From UBA9337 sp038331135 (GTDB taxonomy: Bacteria; Patescibacteriota; Minisyncoccia; Moranbacterales; UBA9337): a stretch of DNA of 29,506 nt. The stretch lies in assembly GCA_038331135.1 (NCBI GenBank), contig JBBQOS010000007.1, forward strand, positions 1-29,506, written 5' to 3'. Positions 7,694 to 15,080 of the stretch are shown piece after piece. Numbering within the stretch: position 1 is the first letter of the stretch; every line of letters starts with the position of its first letter. The notes under the pieces were generated by a model. The model had not been told where the DNA came from, did not search any database, and worked only from the letters and a program-made list of their open reading frames with translations. Position numbers and translations under genes: made by a program.

Positions 7694-7739
7694 AAAAAGT
7701 GGTCAAATTTACGCACGTGCGTAAATTTGACCACTTTTT
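7694..7739. repeat. Perfect 46-bp palindrome centred on CACGTG
   Basis: The left arm AAAAAGTGGTCAAATTT continues through ACGCAC and is mirrored exactly, without mismatch or spacer, to 7739. T runs on the right and A runs on the left would let it end transcription in both directions. It resembles the imperfect element at 20111-20147, which has AGTGTCCA ends and the same CACGTG centre. Both look like transposon ends joined head to head. Confidence 0.85.
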
Positions 7740-7872
7740 TTAAATAATATTTTATAATTTTATTTTACATTTTCATTGCCTCTTCGCAACGATTTTATTT
7801 GTGACCATCAACCCTTTTTCAAAAGATAATTATTCTTTATTTCTTTTTCATAACAATTCAATCAAATACATC

Positions 7873-7898
7873 TTCTCCCCCTGTATTCAGGGGGAGAA
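7873..7898. repeat. Perfect hairpin with 11-bp arms
   Basis: TTCTCCCCCTG (7873-7883) pairs exactly with CAGGGGGAGAA (7888-7898) around TATT. The rest of the gene-free stretch from 7526 to 8025 holds the palindrome at 7694, this hairpin, the next repeat and AT-rich filler. Confidence 0.7.
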
Positions 7899-7952
7899 TC
7901 AAAGAGGAGGTTTCTTTTTAAATATTTTGATTTGAGATTATATTTATTTTCA

Positions 7953-8000
7953 AAACCCCTCCGCCCTCCGGGCACCTCCCCTTGCTAGGAGGAGGAGAGT
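7953..8000. repeat. GC-rich dispersed repeat with nested hairpins
   Basis: The segment contains CCCCTCC, an inner GCCCTCCGGGC hairpin, then CCTCCCC and GGAGGAGG arms. It is of the 'cctcc...ggagg' dispersed type common in AT-rich Patescibacteria genomes and stands out by its GC content. Confidence 0.5.
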
Positions 8001-8025
8001 GAAAAAAGGTGAATAGATGCAAAAA

Positions 8026-8059
8026 TTAAAAAAAGAGCAAGGCCTACGGCCTTGCTCTT
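8026..8059 (-). terminator. Strong terminator ending the ribosomal protein cluster
   Basis: On the minus strand AAGAGCAAGGCC, loop GTA and GGCCTTGCTCTT form a perfect 12-bp stem (8059-8033), followed by a T run. It lies 9 nt after the rplO stop codon, so the cluster ends here without secY. Confidence 0.95.
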
Positions 8060-8067
8060 GGGGAAGT

Positions 8068-8559
8068 TTATTTATTCAATTCTTCAAGCTTAAGTTCTTT
8101 TTTAGATTTTTTCTTAGCAGGTTTTTCTTCTATTTTTCCGCCAGCTTTTTTAATCGCTTCAGCTGAAGAATTAGAAACTAAGATTTCTTTAGAAATGGTA
8201 ACTTTTTTTGTTAATTCTCCATCTCCCAAAATCTTTACTCCGTTTTTGATTTCACTTTTTCTAAATATTTTTTTTTCTAGCAAAGTTTCAATGCTTATGA
8301 TGCTATTGTCTTCAAATTTTTCTTCAATAACATTTAAAGCTAAAATATTTTTCTTAGCTACAATCGCTTTGAATCCTCGAATCTTTTTCAATCTTTTCAT
8401 CAAAGAAGTGCTTCCTCCTTGAAACAAAGGATCAACATTTCCACCAGAACGGGCCTTCTGTCCCTTATTACCCTTTCCAGAATAAGTTCCGCGCTTTCCT
8501 CCACGTCCAATACGTTTGCGGTTCTTTTTCGGTTTTACTTTTAATTCATGTATCTGCAT
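8068..8559 (-). CDS. rplO: 50S ribosomal protein L15
   Basis: A large-subunit protein that assembles late and contacts 23S rRNA near the central protuberance. The glycine/basic N-terminus has RIGRGGKRGTYSGKGNKGQK, the family signature. The globular part runs to about residue 145, including ILGDGELTKKVTI and AEAIKKAGGKIE. At 163 residues it carries a Lys/Glu-rich tail (KPAKKKSKKELKLEELNK) beyond the usual 145-150. It is the last gene of the cluster. The rpsE gene lies 26 nt upstream and there is no room for rpmD (L30). The terminator follows at once. Confidence 0.97.
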   Translation of the reverse strand: MQIHELKVKPKKNRKRIGRGGKRGTYSGKGNKGQKARSGGNVDPLFQGGSTSLMKRLKKIRGFKAIVAKKNILALNVIEEKFEDNSIISIETLLEKKIFRKSEIKNGVKILGDGELTKKVTISKEILVSNSSAEAIKKAGGKIEEKPAKKKSKKELKLEELNK

Positions 8560-8585
8560 ACCTTTTTAAAATTATTTTTTATAGA

Positions 8586-9071
8586 TTAGGCCTTAACTTC
8601 AAACTCTCGCAAAGCCTTGATTGCGGCTCTAGCCACATTCAATTTATTGGCTGTTCCTAAAGATTTAGAAACGATATCTTTAATTCCCGCTAAATCTACT
8701 ACTGCTCGCACAGCTCCGCCAGCTACGATTCCGCGACCCTCTCTGGCTGGCTTTAACATAATTTTAGCGCTTCCCATTTTTACATTTATATCATAAGCGA
8801 TAGTGCCTGTACTAATATCTACATTAATCATGTCCTTTTTAGCGTCATTAACTGCTTTTCCAATCGCATTAGAAACATCAGAACCTTTTCCGACACCCAC
8901 GCCTACTCGTCCTTTTCTATCTCCAATTACCATAGTAGCACGAAAACTGAAACGGCGACCTCCCTTTACCACACGAGTTACTCTGGCCAAATCTAAAAGT
9001 TTCTGCTCAAATTCAGGCTTCTCTCTTTTTTTCCTATCGGATCTAAATTTTTTTGATTTATCATCATTCAT
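8586..9071 (-). CDS. rpsE: 30S ribosomal protein S5
   Basis: A small-subunit protein at the mRNA entry channel and decoding region, important for accuracy. The 161 residues start with a basic extension, then the S5 dsRBD-like domain with VVKGGRRFSFRATMVIGD and VGVGVGKGSDV. The C-terminal domain has GSAKIMLKPAREGRGIVAGG and the AGIKDIVSKSLG segment. It lies between rplR (30 nt upstream) and rplO (26 nt downstream). These short spacers carry no repeats. Confidence 0.98.
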   Translation of the reverse strand: MNDDKSKKFRSDRKKREKPEFEQKLLDLARVTRVVKGGRRFSFRATMVIGDRKGRVGVGVGKGSDVSNAIGKAVNDAKKDMINVDISTGTIAYDINVKMGSAKIMLKPAREGRGIVAGGAVRAVVDLAGIKDIVSKSLGTANKLNVARAAIKALREFEVKA

Positions 9072-9101
9072 AGTTTTTTTTATAGTCTTAAGTATATTTT
9101 A

Positions 9102-9443
9102 TTAAAATTTAAGACCCTCTTTTCTCATTTCATCAGCTAGAGCCTTTATTCTTCCGTGATATCTATAACCGCTTCTGTCAAAAACAACTTCTTCTATTTT
9201 TAATTCTTTACATTTGTCAGCGATTGCTTTACCTACCTTAGCAGCACCTTCCATATTAGGCTTAATTCCCAAAATCAAAGAGCTAGCAGAAGCTAATGTG
9301 TTTCCTGTCTCGTCATTTATTAATTGCACATAAATACTTTTCAAACTTCTAAAAACAGAAATTCGAGGACGAATTGCGTTTCCGCTGATTTTAGCCCGAA
9401 CTCTTTTCTTTCTATGTACTCTTTTATTGTTTCTACTCATCAT
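9102..9443 (-). CDS. rplR: 50S ribosomal protein L18
   Basis: Binds 5S rRNA with L5 and helps join it to the large subunit. The protein has 113 residues with a basic N-terminus (RVHRKKRVRAKISG), then RPRISVFRSLKSIYVQLIND, GKAIADKCKELKIEEVVFDR and the C-terminal GYRYHGRIKALADEMRKEGL motif. The start can be either of two adjacent Met codons at 9443 and 9440. It is in the canonical spc position between rplF and rpsE. Confidence 0.98.
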   Translation of the reverse strand: MMSRNNKRVHRKKRVRAKISGNAIRPRISVFRSLKSIYVQLINDETGNTLASASSLILGIKPNMEGAAKVGKAIADKCKELKIEEVVFDRSGYRYHGRIKALADEMRKEGLKF

Positions 9444-9477
9444 ATTATAATAATTTTAAATCTAAATAATTTTAGTA

Positions 9478-10014
9478 TTAAGCTGAAGCTTTCTTTCCCT
9501 CTTTTCTCCTTACTATCTCGCCAGCATATTTAAATCCTTTTCCTTTATAGGGCTCAACCGGTTTAAGATCTCTAATTTCAGCTGCAAATTGTCCTACAAC
9601 TTGTTTATCGATTCCAGAAATCGTTAATGTATTGTTCTCAACTTTAGCTTCCAATCCTTCTGGTACAAACACATTCACTGGATGAGAAAACCCCAAAGCC
9701 ATTTTTAAATTTTTTCCGACAACTTCCATTCGAAAACCTACACCATTTAATTCTAGAACTTTTGAAAAACCAACTGAAACTCCTGTTATCATATTGCCGA
9801 TAAGTCTATTGGTGGTTCCCCACATAGCGCTAGCTTTTTTACTGCTGTTGGCCCTATCTACCATTATTAAATTATCTTTAATTTCAACTTTAACATCATG
9901 CACAACTACCAATTCTAATTTTCCCTTAGAACCGGAAGCGGTAATTTTGTTAGCCGCCATTTCAACCGTTACTCCTTGCGGTATTTCAACTGGTTTTTTA
10001 CCTATTCTTGACAT
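9478..10014 (-). CDS. rplF: 50S ribosomal protein L6
   Basis: Lies near the sarcin-ricin loop and the factor-binding site. The 178 residues hold two repeats of the L6 fold, beginning MSRIGKKPVEIPQGV and ending with the signature PVEPYKGKGFKYAGE, then VRRKEGKKA. Normal length and normal spc position. The 92-nt spacer upstream of its start, toward rpsH, is an inverted-repeat element. Confidence 0.98.
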   Translation of the reverse strand: MSRIGKKPVEIPQGVTVEMAANKITASGSKGKLELVVVHDVKVEIKDNLIMVDRANSSKKASAMWGTTNRLIGNMITGVSVGFSKVLELNGVGFRMEVVGKNLKMALGFSHPVNVFVPEGLEAKVENNTLTISGIDKQVVGQFAAEIRDLKPVEPYKGKGFKYAGEIVRRKEGKKASA

Positions 10015-10106
10015 ATTTTTAATTCTTAGTTCTTAGTCATCAGTTCACTGATTTTAAAAATTGCTCCTACTGTGAATTGTGAACTGTCAACTGTATGCTA
10101 ATTATA
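10015..10106. repeat. Spacer inverted repeat, family C (rpsH-rplF)
   Basis: The spacer is made of short related phrases. CAGTTCAC (about 10043-10050) is mirrored by GTGAACTG (about 10079-10086), and CTTAGTTCTTAG is a near-tandem phrase. The rplF start codon follows directly on the minus strand. Confidence 0.6.
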
Positions 10107-10514
10107 TTACCAAACCTCACAAATCAATTCTCCACCTACTCCATTTTTTCTAGCTTCTTCACCCGTTACTACACCTTGGGAAGTAGATAAAATAGCTATT
10201 CCAGCTCCATTTTTTACTCTTCGGATATTTTCTCGACTAACATAAATTCTTTGACCCTCTTTACTAACTCTCTTTATCGATCTTATCACAGGAATCATAT
10301 CTCCTTTTCCTTCTTGCGCGACATATTTCAAATTAATCTTTATCATAGCAAATTTCTCATCCTTAACATCGCTAACTTCTCCAACAAATCCGCTCTTTAA
10401 AAGAACATTAGCAATCGCTTTCTTGATTTTTGAGCTAGATAAAACAACCTCGCTGTGTCCAGCCATTTGAGCATTTCTTATTCTAGTTAACATTTCACTA
10501 ATTGGATCTAACAT
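10107..10514 (-). CDS. rpsH: 30S ribosomal protein S8
   Basis: Binds the central domain of 16S rRNA and organises the platform. In E. coli it also represses the spc operon. The protein has 135 residues: an N-terminal MLDPISEMLTRIRNAQMAG helix, a middle domain with KIKKAIANVLLKSGFV, and the C-terminal signature NGAGIAILSTSQGVVTGEEA ending GELICEVW. In canonical position after rpsN. Confidence 0.98.
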   Translation of the reverse strand: MLDPISEMLTRIRNAQMAGHSEVVLSSSKIKKAIANVLLKSGFVGEVSDVKDEKFAMIKINLKYVAQEGKGDMIPVIRSIKRVSKEGQRIYVSRENIRRVKNGAGIAILSTSQGVVTGEEARKNGVGGELICEVW

Positions 10515-10574
10515 ATACTTCTTTTAATTTAAAGTTAATTCAACGATTATATTTAAATTTCCTATTTAATTATT

Positions 10575-10760
10575 TTACCAACTACTCTTTCTAACTCCTG
10601 GAATCTCTCCGTTACTTGCTAATTCACGAAAACAAATTCGGCAAATATCAAATTTACGCATATACCCCCTTTTTCTTCCGCACTTCCAACAGCGACGAAC
10701 TTCTCGCGTAGAAAACTTTGGGGTTTTTAGAGATTTAGCAATTACTGATTTTTTTGCCAT
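10575..10760 (-). CDS. rpsN: 30S ribosomal protein S14, zinc-binding short form
   Basis: The 61-residue type Z form of S14, which lacks the central insert of the long form. The zinc site is C-x2-C (CWKCGR) and C-x2-C (CRICF), and it ends GEIPGVRKSSW as expected. It acts in the head of the 30S subunit. In canonical position between rplE and rpsH, with short repeat-free spacers. Confidence 0.98.
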   Translation of the reverse strand: MAKKSVIAKSLKTPKFSTREVRRCWKCGRKRGYMRKFDICRICFRELASNGEIPGVRKSSW

Positions 10761-10798
10761 ACTATTATTTATCTAACTTATTCTTATAATAAAATTAA

Positions 10799-11362
10799 TT
10801 AATTTTTTGCGCTACTTTTTTCTTGAAGAGGAAACCCTAGCGTTCTAAATAAAACGTCTCCTTCGGCTTGAGTCTTGGCATTGGTTACAACATTTACCTG
10901 CAGGCCAAAAATGAATCGAGCTTCTTCGGCGGAAATTTCTGGAAAAACAATATGCTCTTTAATTCCTAAATTCAAATCTCCTTCTTGGCTCACGCTACTT
11001 GCCTTAACTCCTTGGAAATCTCTAGTTCGAGGATAAACCACATTGTTCAATCTGTCTATAAAATCCCACATTCTTCTACCTCTAAGCGTTACTTTGATAC
11101 CAACTTCTGAGCCTTCTCTAACTTTAAAACCAGCAATTGATTTTTTGGCCTTAGTCATAAGAGGTTTTTGTCCAGTGATAGCTCTTATAACTTCCACCAT
11201 CTCATTGATTTTTTCTTTTTCCTTGCCAAGTTTTCCAATTCCAATATTAACCACCACTCTCTTTATAGCAGGAATAGCTAAAGGGTTTGTGTAAGCAAAA
11301 GTTTCTTTCAACTTTGGAATTACAACTTCCTTATATTTAGTTTTAGAGTTAACGATTTTCAT
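10799..11362 (-). CDS. rplE: 50S ribosomal protein L5
   Basis: Binds 5S rRNA and contacts P-site tRNA and S13. The protein has 187 residues with PAIKRVVVNIGIGK, ITGQKPLMTKAKKSIAGFKVREG and RDFQGVKASSVSQEGD, and the C-terminal GLQVNVVTNAKTQAEGDVLF segment. Its start codon is directly preceded by the family B spacer repeat, with TACAGAATAAC before ATG. The same sequence precedes rpsG and rpsS. Confidence 0.98.
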   Translation of the reverse strand: MKIVNSKTKYKEVVIPKLKETFAYTNPLAIPAIKRVVVNIGIGKLGKEKEKINEMVEVIRAITGQKPLMTKAKKSIAGFKVREGSEVGIKVTLRGRRMWDFIDRLNNVVYPRTRDFQGVKASSVSQEGDLNLGIKEHIVFPEISAEEARFIFGLQVNVVTNAKTQAEGDVLFRTLGFPLQEKSSAKN

Positions 11363-11470
11363 GTTATTCTGTACGAATTACCTGCCTACCGACAGGCAGG
11401 CTAATTTTTTAATAATATACCAATCACCATTCGTATATTCGTTTTTATTCGTAATTCGTAAATATTAATC
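11363..11470. repeat. Spacer palindrome B1 (rplX-rplE)
   Basis: Ends TACGAATTAC (11372-11381) and GTAATTCGTA (11451-11460) are perfect 10-bp inverted repeats. Inside lies a GC hairpin, CCTGCC/GGCAGG. The first 47 bases next to the rplE start are almost identical to those next to the rpsG start at 23176 onward. Confidence 0.9.
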
Positions 11471-11779
11471 TTATATATTCTTCTTACACTTTTTACAAAT
11501 TCTGCTTTTTTCTCCAGCCTTATCAACTATATATCCCACTCTAGTTTCTTTACTGCATTTAGGACAGATCAACATCGCGTTGGAAACATCAATTGGAACA
11601 GCAATTTCTAATCGTTGACCTTTTTCACCATCCTTCTTTGGCTTAACATGCTTCTTAATTATGTTAATTCCTTCGACGGTTATTTTTCCAATTGATCTTG
11701 CGACACGTAAAACTTTACCACTTTTTCCAGAGTCTTTGCCGGCAATAATTTTTACTTTGTCATCTTTTTTAATTCTCAT
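11471..11779 (-). CDS. rplX: 50S ribosomal protein L24
   Basis: One of two assembly-initiator proteins of the large subunit. The protein has 102 residues: a KOW domain (KDDKVKIIAGKDSGKSGKVL) followed by GINIIKKHVKPKKDG. A C-terminal zinc ribbon has C-x2-C (CPKCSKE) and C-x2-C (CKKCKK), as in many bacteria. The start is embedded in spacer repeat A1. Confidence 0.98.
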   Translation of the reverse strand: MRIKKDDKVKIIAGKDSGKSGKVLRVARSIGKITVEGINIIKKHVKPKKDGEKGQRLEIAVPIDVSNAMLICPKCSKETRVGYIVDKAGEKSRICKKCKKNI

Positions 11780-11880
11780 AATTATATAAATCTCTAATCT
11801 ACACTAATTTTTTCTAATTATCTCTAATAAATTCGTGATTATTAGTGGATAGATTTGAGTTTGGTTTGTGATTTAAATCT
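11780..11880. repeat. Spacer repeat A1 (rplN-rplX)
   Basis: Begins ATTATATAAATCTCTAATC at the rplX start and ends TTTGTGATTTAAAT at the rplN stop. The inner arms AATCTACACTAAT and ATTAGTGGATAGATT form an imperfect palindrome. It is homologous over its whole length to A2 and A3. Confidence 0.9.
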
Positions 11881-12246
11881 TTATAATACTTCTGGCGCTA
11901 GTGAAGCAATCTTGTTAAACCCTCTCTCCTTAACTTCTCTGGCAATTGGTCCAAAGATTCTACTTCCCTTTGGTTCTATCCCATCTACGATAACAGCAGC
12001 ATTTTGATCAAATCGAATGTAGGAACCATCTTTTCTTTTCAGACTCTTGGTTTGTCTCACAATCACAGCCTTAACTTTATCCCCTTTCTTAACGGATCCT
12101 CTTGGCTCAGAAGATTTTACAGAAGCTACAATAATGTCTCCCACATAAGCATATCTCCTGCGAGATCCGCCTAAAACTTTAAAACATTCAATTACCTTAG
12201 CTCCGGTATTGTCAGCTACTTTCAATTTTGATTCTGCTTGTATCAT
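11881..12246 (-). CDS. rplN: 50S ribosomal protein L14
   Basis: Lies at the subunit interface and forms intersubunit bridges with 16S rRNA. The protein has 121 residues, normal length. It shows MIQAESKLKVADNTGAKVI at the N-terminus, KGDKVKAVIVRQTK, DGSYIRFDQNAAVIV and the C-terminal GSRIFGPIAREVKERGF. It is flanked on both sides by family A spacer repeats, an unusual arrangement inside a ribosomal operon. Confidence 0.98.
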   Translation of the reverse strand: MIQAESKLKVADNTGAKVIECFKVLGGSRRRYAYVGDIIVASVKSSEPRGSVKKGDKVKAVIVRQTKSLKRKDGSYIRFDQNAAVIVDGIEPKGSRIFGPIAREVKERGFNKIASLAPEVL

Positions 12247-12357
12247 ACTTTTAATTATATAAATCTCTAATCTACACTAATTTTTCCTAATTATCTCCAA
12301 TATGGATTCGCGATTATTAGTGATTAAATTCGAGCTTGCTTTGTGATTTAAATCATT
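12247..12357. repeat. Spacer repeat A2 (rpsQ-rplN)
   Basis: A second copy of family A with the shared ATATAAATCTCTAATCTAC and TTTGTGATTTAAATC ends. The middle differs (TATGGATTCGCG in place of AAATTCGTG). Confidence 0.9.
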
Positions 12358-12603
12358 TTATAAAACCTGAAATGTCTTATTCTTACTTATCGGTTTAGTG
12401 CTAAAAAATTCTACCTTATCTCCAACTTTGTATTTATTATCCGCATCATGGACATGGTACTTCTTGGTTGAACGATATTTTTTTAAATATTTTGGATGAG
12501 TCTTGAATGTTTCCACAGCAACCACAACGGTTTTGTCCATTTTATCACTCACTACAACACCCTTAATTAATTTATTCAATTTTTCTACTTTTTTCTCTGT
12601 CAT
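12358..12603 (-). CDS. rpsQ: 30S ribosomal protein S17
   Basis: A primary 16S rRNA-binding protein of the 30S body, with 81 residues in an OB fold. LIKGVVVSDKMDKTVVVAVE and HPKYLKKYRSTKKYHVHD match the family, and ISKNKTFQVL ends the protein. It begins only 8 nt after rpmC ends, so translation may be coupled. Confidence 0.97.
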   Translation of the reverse strand: MTEKKVEKLNKLIKGVVVSDKMDKTVVVAVETFKTHPKYLKKYRSTKKYHVHDADNKYKVGDKVEFFSTKPISKNKTFQVL

Positions 12604-12611
12604 AATTGTTA

Positions 12612-12809
12612 TTATATATTATTTTTCTCTCTTATAACTGTTAAAATTCTAGCAATATCTTTCTTCACATTTCCCAATGCCTTATTATTTTTAGCTTGCT
12701 TTACAGAGATATCAAATGCTAAACCTTGCGCCTCAATTCTTTTTTCGCCAAGGTTTTTGGTTAATTCATTAATATTCTTTTCTCTTATTTCTTTAGTCTT
12801 CATAATCAT
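12612..12809 (-). CDS. rpmC: 50S ribosomal protein L29
   Basis: A two-helix hairpin protein near the peptide exit, next to L23. The protein has 65 residues from 12809; the family start is more likely the second Met at 12803 (MKTKEIREKN). ELTKNLGEKRIEAQGLAFD and the conserved NVKKDIARILTVIRE helix are present. In canonical position between rplP and rpsQ. Confidence 0.96.
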   Translation of the reverse strand: MIMKTKEIREKNINELTKNLGEKRIEAQGLAFDISVKQAKNNKALGNVKKDIARILTVIREKNNI

Positions 12810-12909
12810 CTTTACTAATTACTAATTTTACTAATATACCAATTTTCTAAATTCCGAATTATTCATTACCCTTTCATATATTCGTATGTAATTCGTAATT
12901 CGCAAATAT
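12810..12909. repeat. Spacer palindrome B2 (rplP-rpmC)
   Basis: TTACTAATTAC near the rpmC start is mirrored by GTAATTCGTAA near the rplP stop with few mismatches. Phrases such as CATATATTCGTATG fill the centre. Confidence 0.75.
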
Positions 12910-13323
12910 TTAATCTCTTTCTACAAATTTAGTTTTTATACCCAATTTGTGAGAAGCTAACTGCATCGCTTTTTTAGCCAACTCCTTAGTTACGCCATCC
13001 ATCTCAAACATCACTTTACCTGGCCTAACTTTAGAAACATAATGGTCAACTGAACCTTTACCCTTACCCATCGGCACTTCATCTCCTTTTTTAGTCATCG
13101 GCTTATCAGAAAAAATTCTAATCCAAATTTTTCCGCCTCTTTGAATGTGTCTGGTCATCGCTCTTCTCGCTGACTCAATTTGTCTAGCTGAAATTAGTCC
13201 TCCTGTCATAGCCTTAAGTCCATAAGTACCAAAACTAACCTTACTACCTCTAGTAGTCTTACCCTGGATCGCTCCACCTCTATGGATTTTTCTATGCTTA
13301 ACTTTTCTCGGCATTAACAACAT
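12910..13323 (-). CDS. rplP: 50S ribosomal protein L16
   Basis: Helps position the A-site tRNA near the peptidyl transferase centre. The protein has 137 residues. It begins MLLMPRKVKHRKIHRGG; a second Met at 13314 is also possible. It has GLISARQIESARRAMTRHI, IRIFSDKPMTKKGDEVPMGK and the ELAKKAMQLASHKLGIKT tail. Normal length and position after rpsC. Confidence 0.98.
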   Translation of the reverse strand: MLLMPRKVKHRKIHRGGAIQGKTTRGSKVSFGTYGLKAMTGGLISARQIESARRAMTRHIQRGGKIWIRIFSDKPMTKKGDEVPMGKGKGSVDHYVSKVRPGKVMFEMDGVTKELAKKAMQLASHKLGIKTKFVERD

Positions 13324-13371
13324 ATATTTTTCTTTAATTCACTATTAATATTATCTAAAACAAATCTTTTT

Positions 13372-14025
13372 TTACTTAACTTTTTCTTGAAAAACCTCTC
13401 CCTTATATATCCAAACTTTTACACCAATAGCTCCGTAAGTGGTTCTGGCAGTTGCTCGAGAAAAATCTATATCAGCTCTCAATGTTTGAAGTGGAATAGT
13501 TCCTTTAGATAGCCATTCTTTTCGAGACATTTCTGCGCCTCCCAATCTTCCAGAAACTTCTACTTTAATTCCTTTAATCAGCTTATTCTTATCGGTCTGA
13601 TCCAAGGTTGTTTTTAAAACTCTTCTAAAAGCCACTCTTTTTTCCAATTGTTCCGCTACTTGTTGTGCTACAATTGAAGCATTGGCCTCAAAATCTTTAA
13701 CTTCTTTAATATCTATCTTAAGCACAGTCTTGGTCCCGCGAAAAAATTCTTTTTTAACTGCACGACTCATGTCTTCAATTCCGCTTCCGCCTCTTCCAAT
13801 TAAAACTCCAGGACGAGAAGTTAATACTATTATCTTTATATCACCAGCTGATCTTTCAATTTCAACATCCGCAATAGAAGCTTGCTTCCACTTTTTCATG
13901 ATAAAACTCCTAAGAGTAACATCTAATCTAAGATTTTTGGCCATATCCTTTCCGCCAAACCATCTCGAGCGCCACATTGTTGTGATTCCAAGTCTGAAAC
14001 CTTTTGGATTAACTTTTTGTCCCAT
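13372..14025 (-). CDS. rpsC: 30S ribosomal protein S3
   Basis: Forms the mRNA entry tunnel with S4 and S5. The protein has 217 residues. The N-terminus is MGQKVNPKGFRLGI and the KH domain has TSRPGVLIGRGGSGIEDM. The C-terminal domain has the signature GAEMSRKEWLSKGTIPLQTL followed by ADIDF and GVKVWIYKGEVF. Normally rpsC follows rplV; here rplB lies between them. Confidence 0.98.
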   Translation of the reverse strand: MGQKVNPKGFRLGITTMWRSRWFGGKDMAKNLRLDVTLRSFIMKKWKQASIADVEIERSAGDIKIIVLTSRPGVLIGRGGSGIEDMSRAVKKEFFRGTKTVLKIDIKEVKDFEANASIVAQQVAEQLEKRVAFRRVLKTTLDQTDKNKLIKGIKVEVSGRLGGAEMSRKEWLSKGTIPLQTLRADIDFSRATARTTYGAIGVKVWIYKGEVFQEKVK

Positions 14026-14127
14026 AATTATATAAATCTCTAATCTACACTAATTATTTCTCTAATCTTCTCGAATATTCGTGATTATTAGTGAGTAGAT
14101 TTGATTTTTGATTTGTGATTTAAATTC
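14026..14127. repeat. Spacer repeat A3 (rplB-rpsC)
   Basis: A third copy of family A, with ATTATATAAATCTCTAATC next to the rpsC start and TTTGTGATTTAAAT next to the rplB stop. It lies at one junction of the displaced rplB gene. Confidence 0.9.
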
Positions 14128-14958
14128 TTATTTTTTAGTCCTTCTTTTTACAATAAATTTATTACTATATTTCTTCTTACCTCTAGTTTTCTTTCCGAGA
14201 GCAATCTTTCCCCAGGGAGTTTTCGGAGCTTTCAAACCAATTCCTTGCTTACCTTCTCCTCCTCCGTGTGGATGGTCAACTGGATTCATCGCACTTCCTC
14301 TAACTGCCGGTCTGAATCCTAACCATCTTTTCCTTCCAGCTTTACCAATTTTCTCTACGCCATGTTCAAAATTACTAATTTGTCCTATTGTTGCATAACA
14401 TTCACTATTTACCAATCTTATTTCTCCAGATGACATTTTTAGTTGAGCTTTCTTTCCATCCAAACCCATCAAAAGTACTTTAGCTCCAGCACTTCTGGCC
14501 ATCTGTCCACCTTTGCCAATAGTAATTTCTACATTACACAAAGTTGTGCCTACGGGAATATTTTTCATTTGCATCCTGTTTCCACTATCAAAGCTAGCAA
14601 TCTTATCTGCTACGATAGTTTTTCCCACTAACATTCCCTCTGAAGCGATGATATATCTTTTATCTCCATCTAAGTAAGAAACTAAAGCTAATAAAGCAGA
14701 TCGATTAGGATCTTTTTCTATTGCTATAATTTTTCCAACAATTCCCAATTTGTCTTGTTTGAAATCAACTACACGATAACTTCTCTTATGCCCGCCCCCT
14801 CTGTGACGTACGGATATTTTTCCAGCGGCTCGCCCTGATTTTTTATTTAAAACAGTCATCAAAGATTTCTCTGGTTTTTTCTTGGTAACGCCTTCGGGTT
14901 TAATAATGGACATATTCCTTCGTCCCGCTGCGTTTCTTTTGTAAACTTTAATTGCCAT
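14128..14958 (-). CDS. rplB: 50S ribosomal protein L2, displaced in the operon
   Basis: A primary 23S rRNA-binding protein needed for subunit joining and the peptidyl transferase centre. The protein has 276 residues, normal length. It shows the RHRGGGHKRSYRVVDF loop, GKGGQMARSAGAKVLLMG, RKRWLGFRPAVRGSAMNPVD and the catalytic-site HPHGGGEG with the conserved His. The gene is intact, but it sits between rplV and rpsC instead of between rplW and rpsS. It is flanked by a family A repeat downstream and a partial family B repeat upstream. Confidence 0.98.
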   Translation of the reverse strand: MAIKVYKRNAAGRRNMSIIKPEGVTKKKPEKSLMTVLNKKSGRAAGKISVRHRGGGHKRSYRVVDFKQDKLGIVGKIIAIEKDPNRSALLALVSYLDGDKRYIIASEGMLVGKTIVADKIASFDSGNRMQMKNIPVGTTLCNVEITIGKGGQMARSAGAKVLLMGLDGKKAQLKMSSGEIRLVNSECYATIGQISNFEHGVEKIGKAGRKRWLGFRPAVRGSAMNPVDHPHGGGEGKQGIGLKAPKTPWGKIALGKKTRGKKKYSNKFIVKRRTKK

Positions 14959-15080
14959 GTTATTCTCTACAAATTACGAACTTATACGAAATTACGAATA
15001 CCTTGTATAAATTATAATTCTTTATTCAAATTCTATGTTTTTTTTAAAAAATAAATTACTTCTTTCTTCGTAGAAACTGG
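14959..15080. repeat. Partial spacer repeat B3 (rplV-rplB)
   Basis: GTTATTCTCTACAAATTACG next to the rplB start matches the family B start-side segment, followed by TATACGAAATTACGAATACC. A matching right arm is not clear. The remainder to 15080 is AT-rich filler. Confidence 0.65.
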
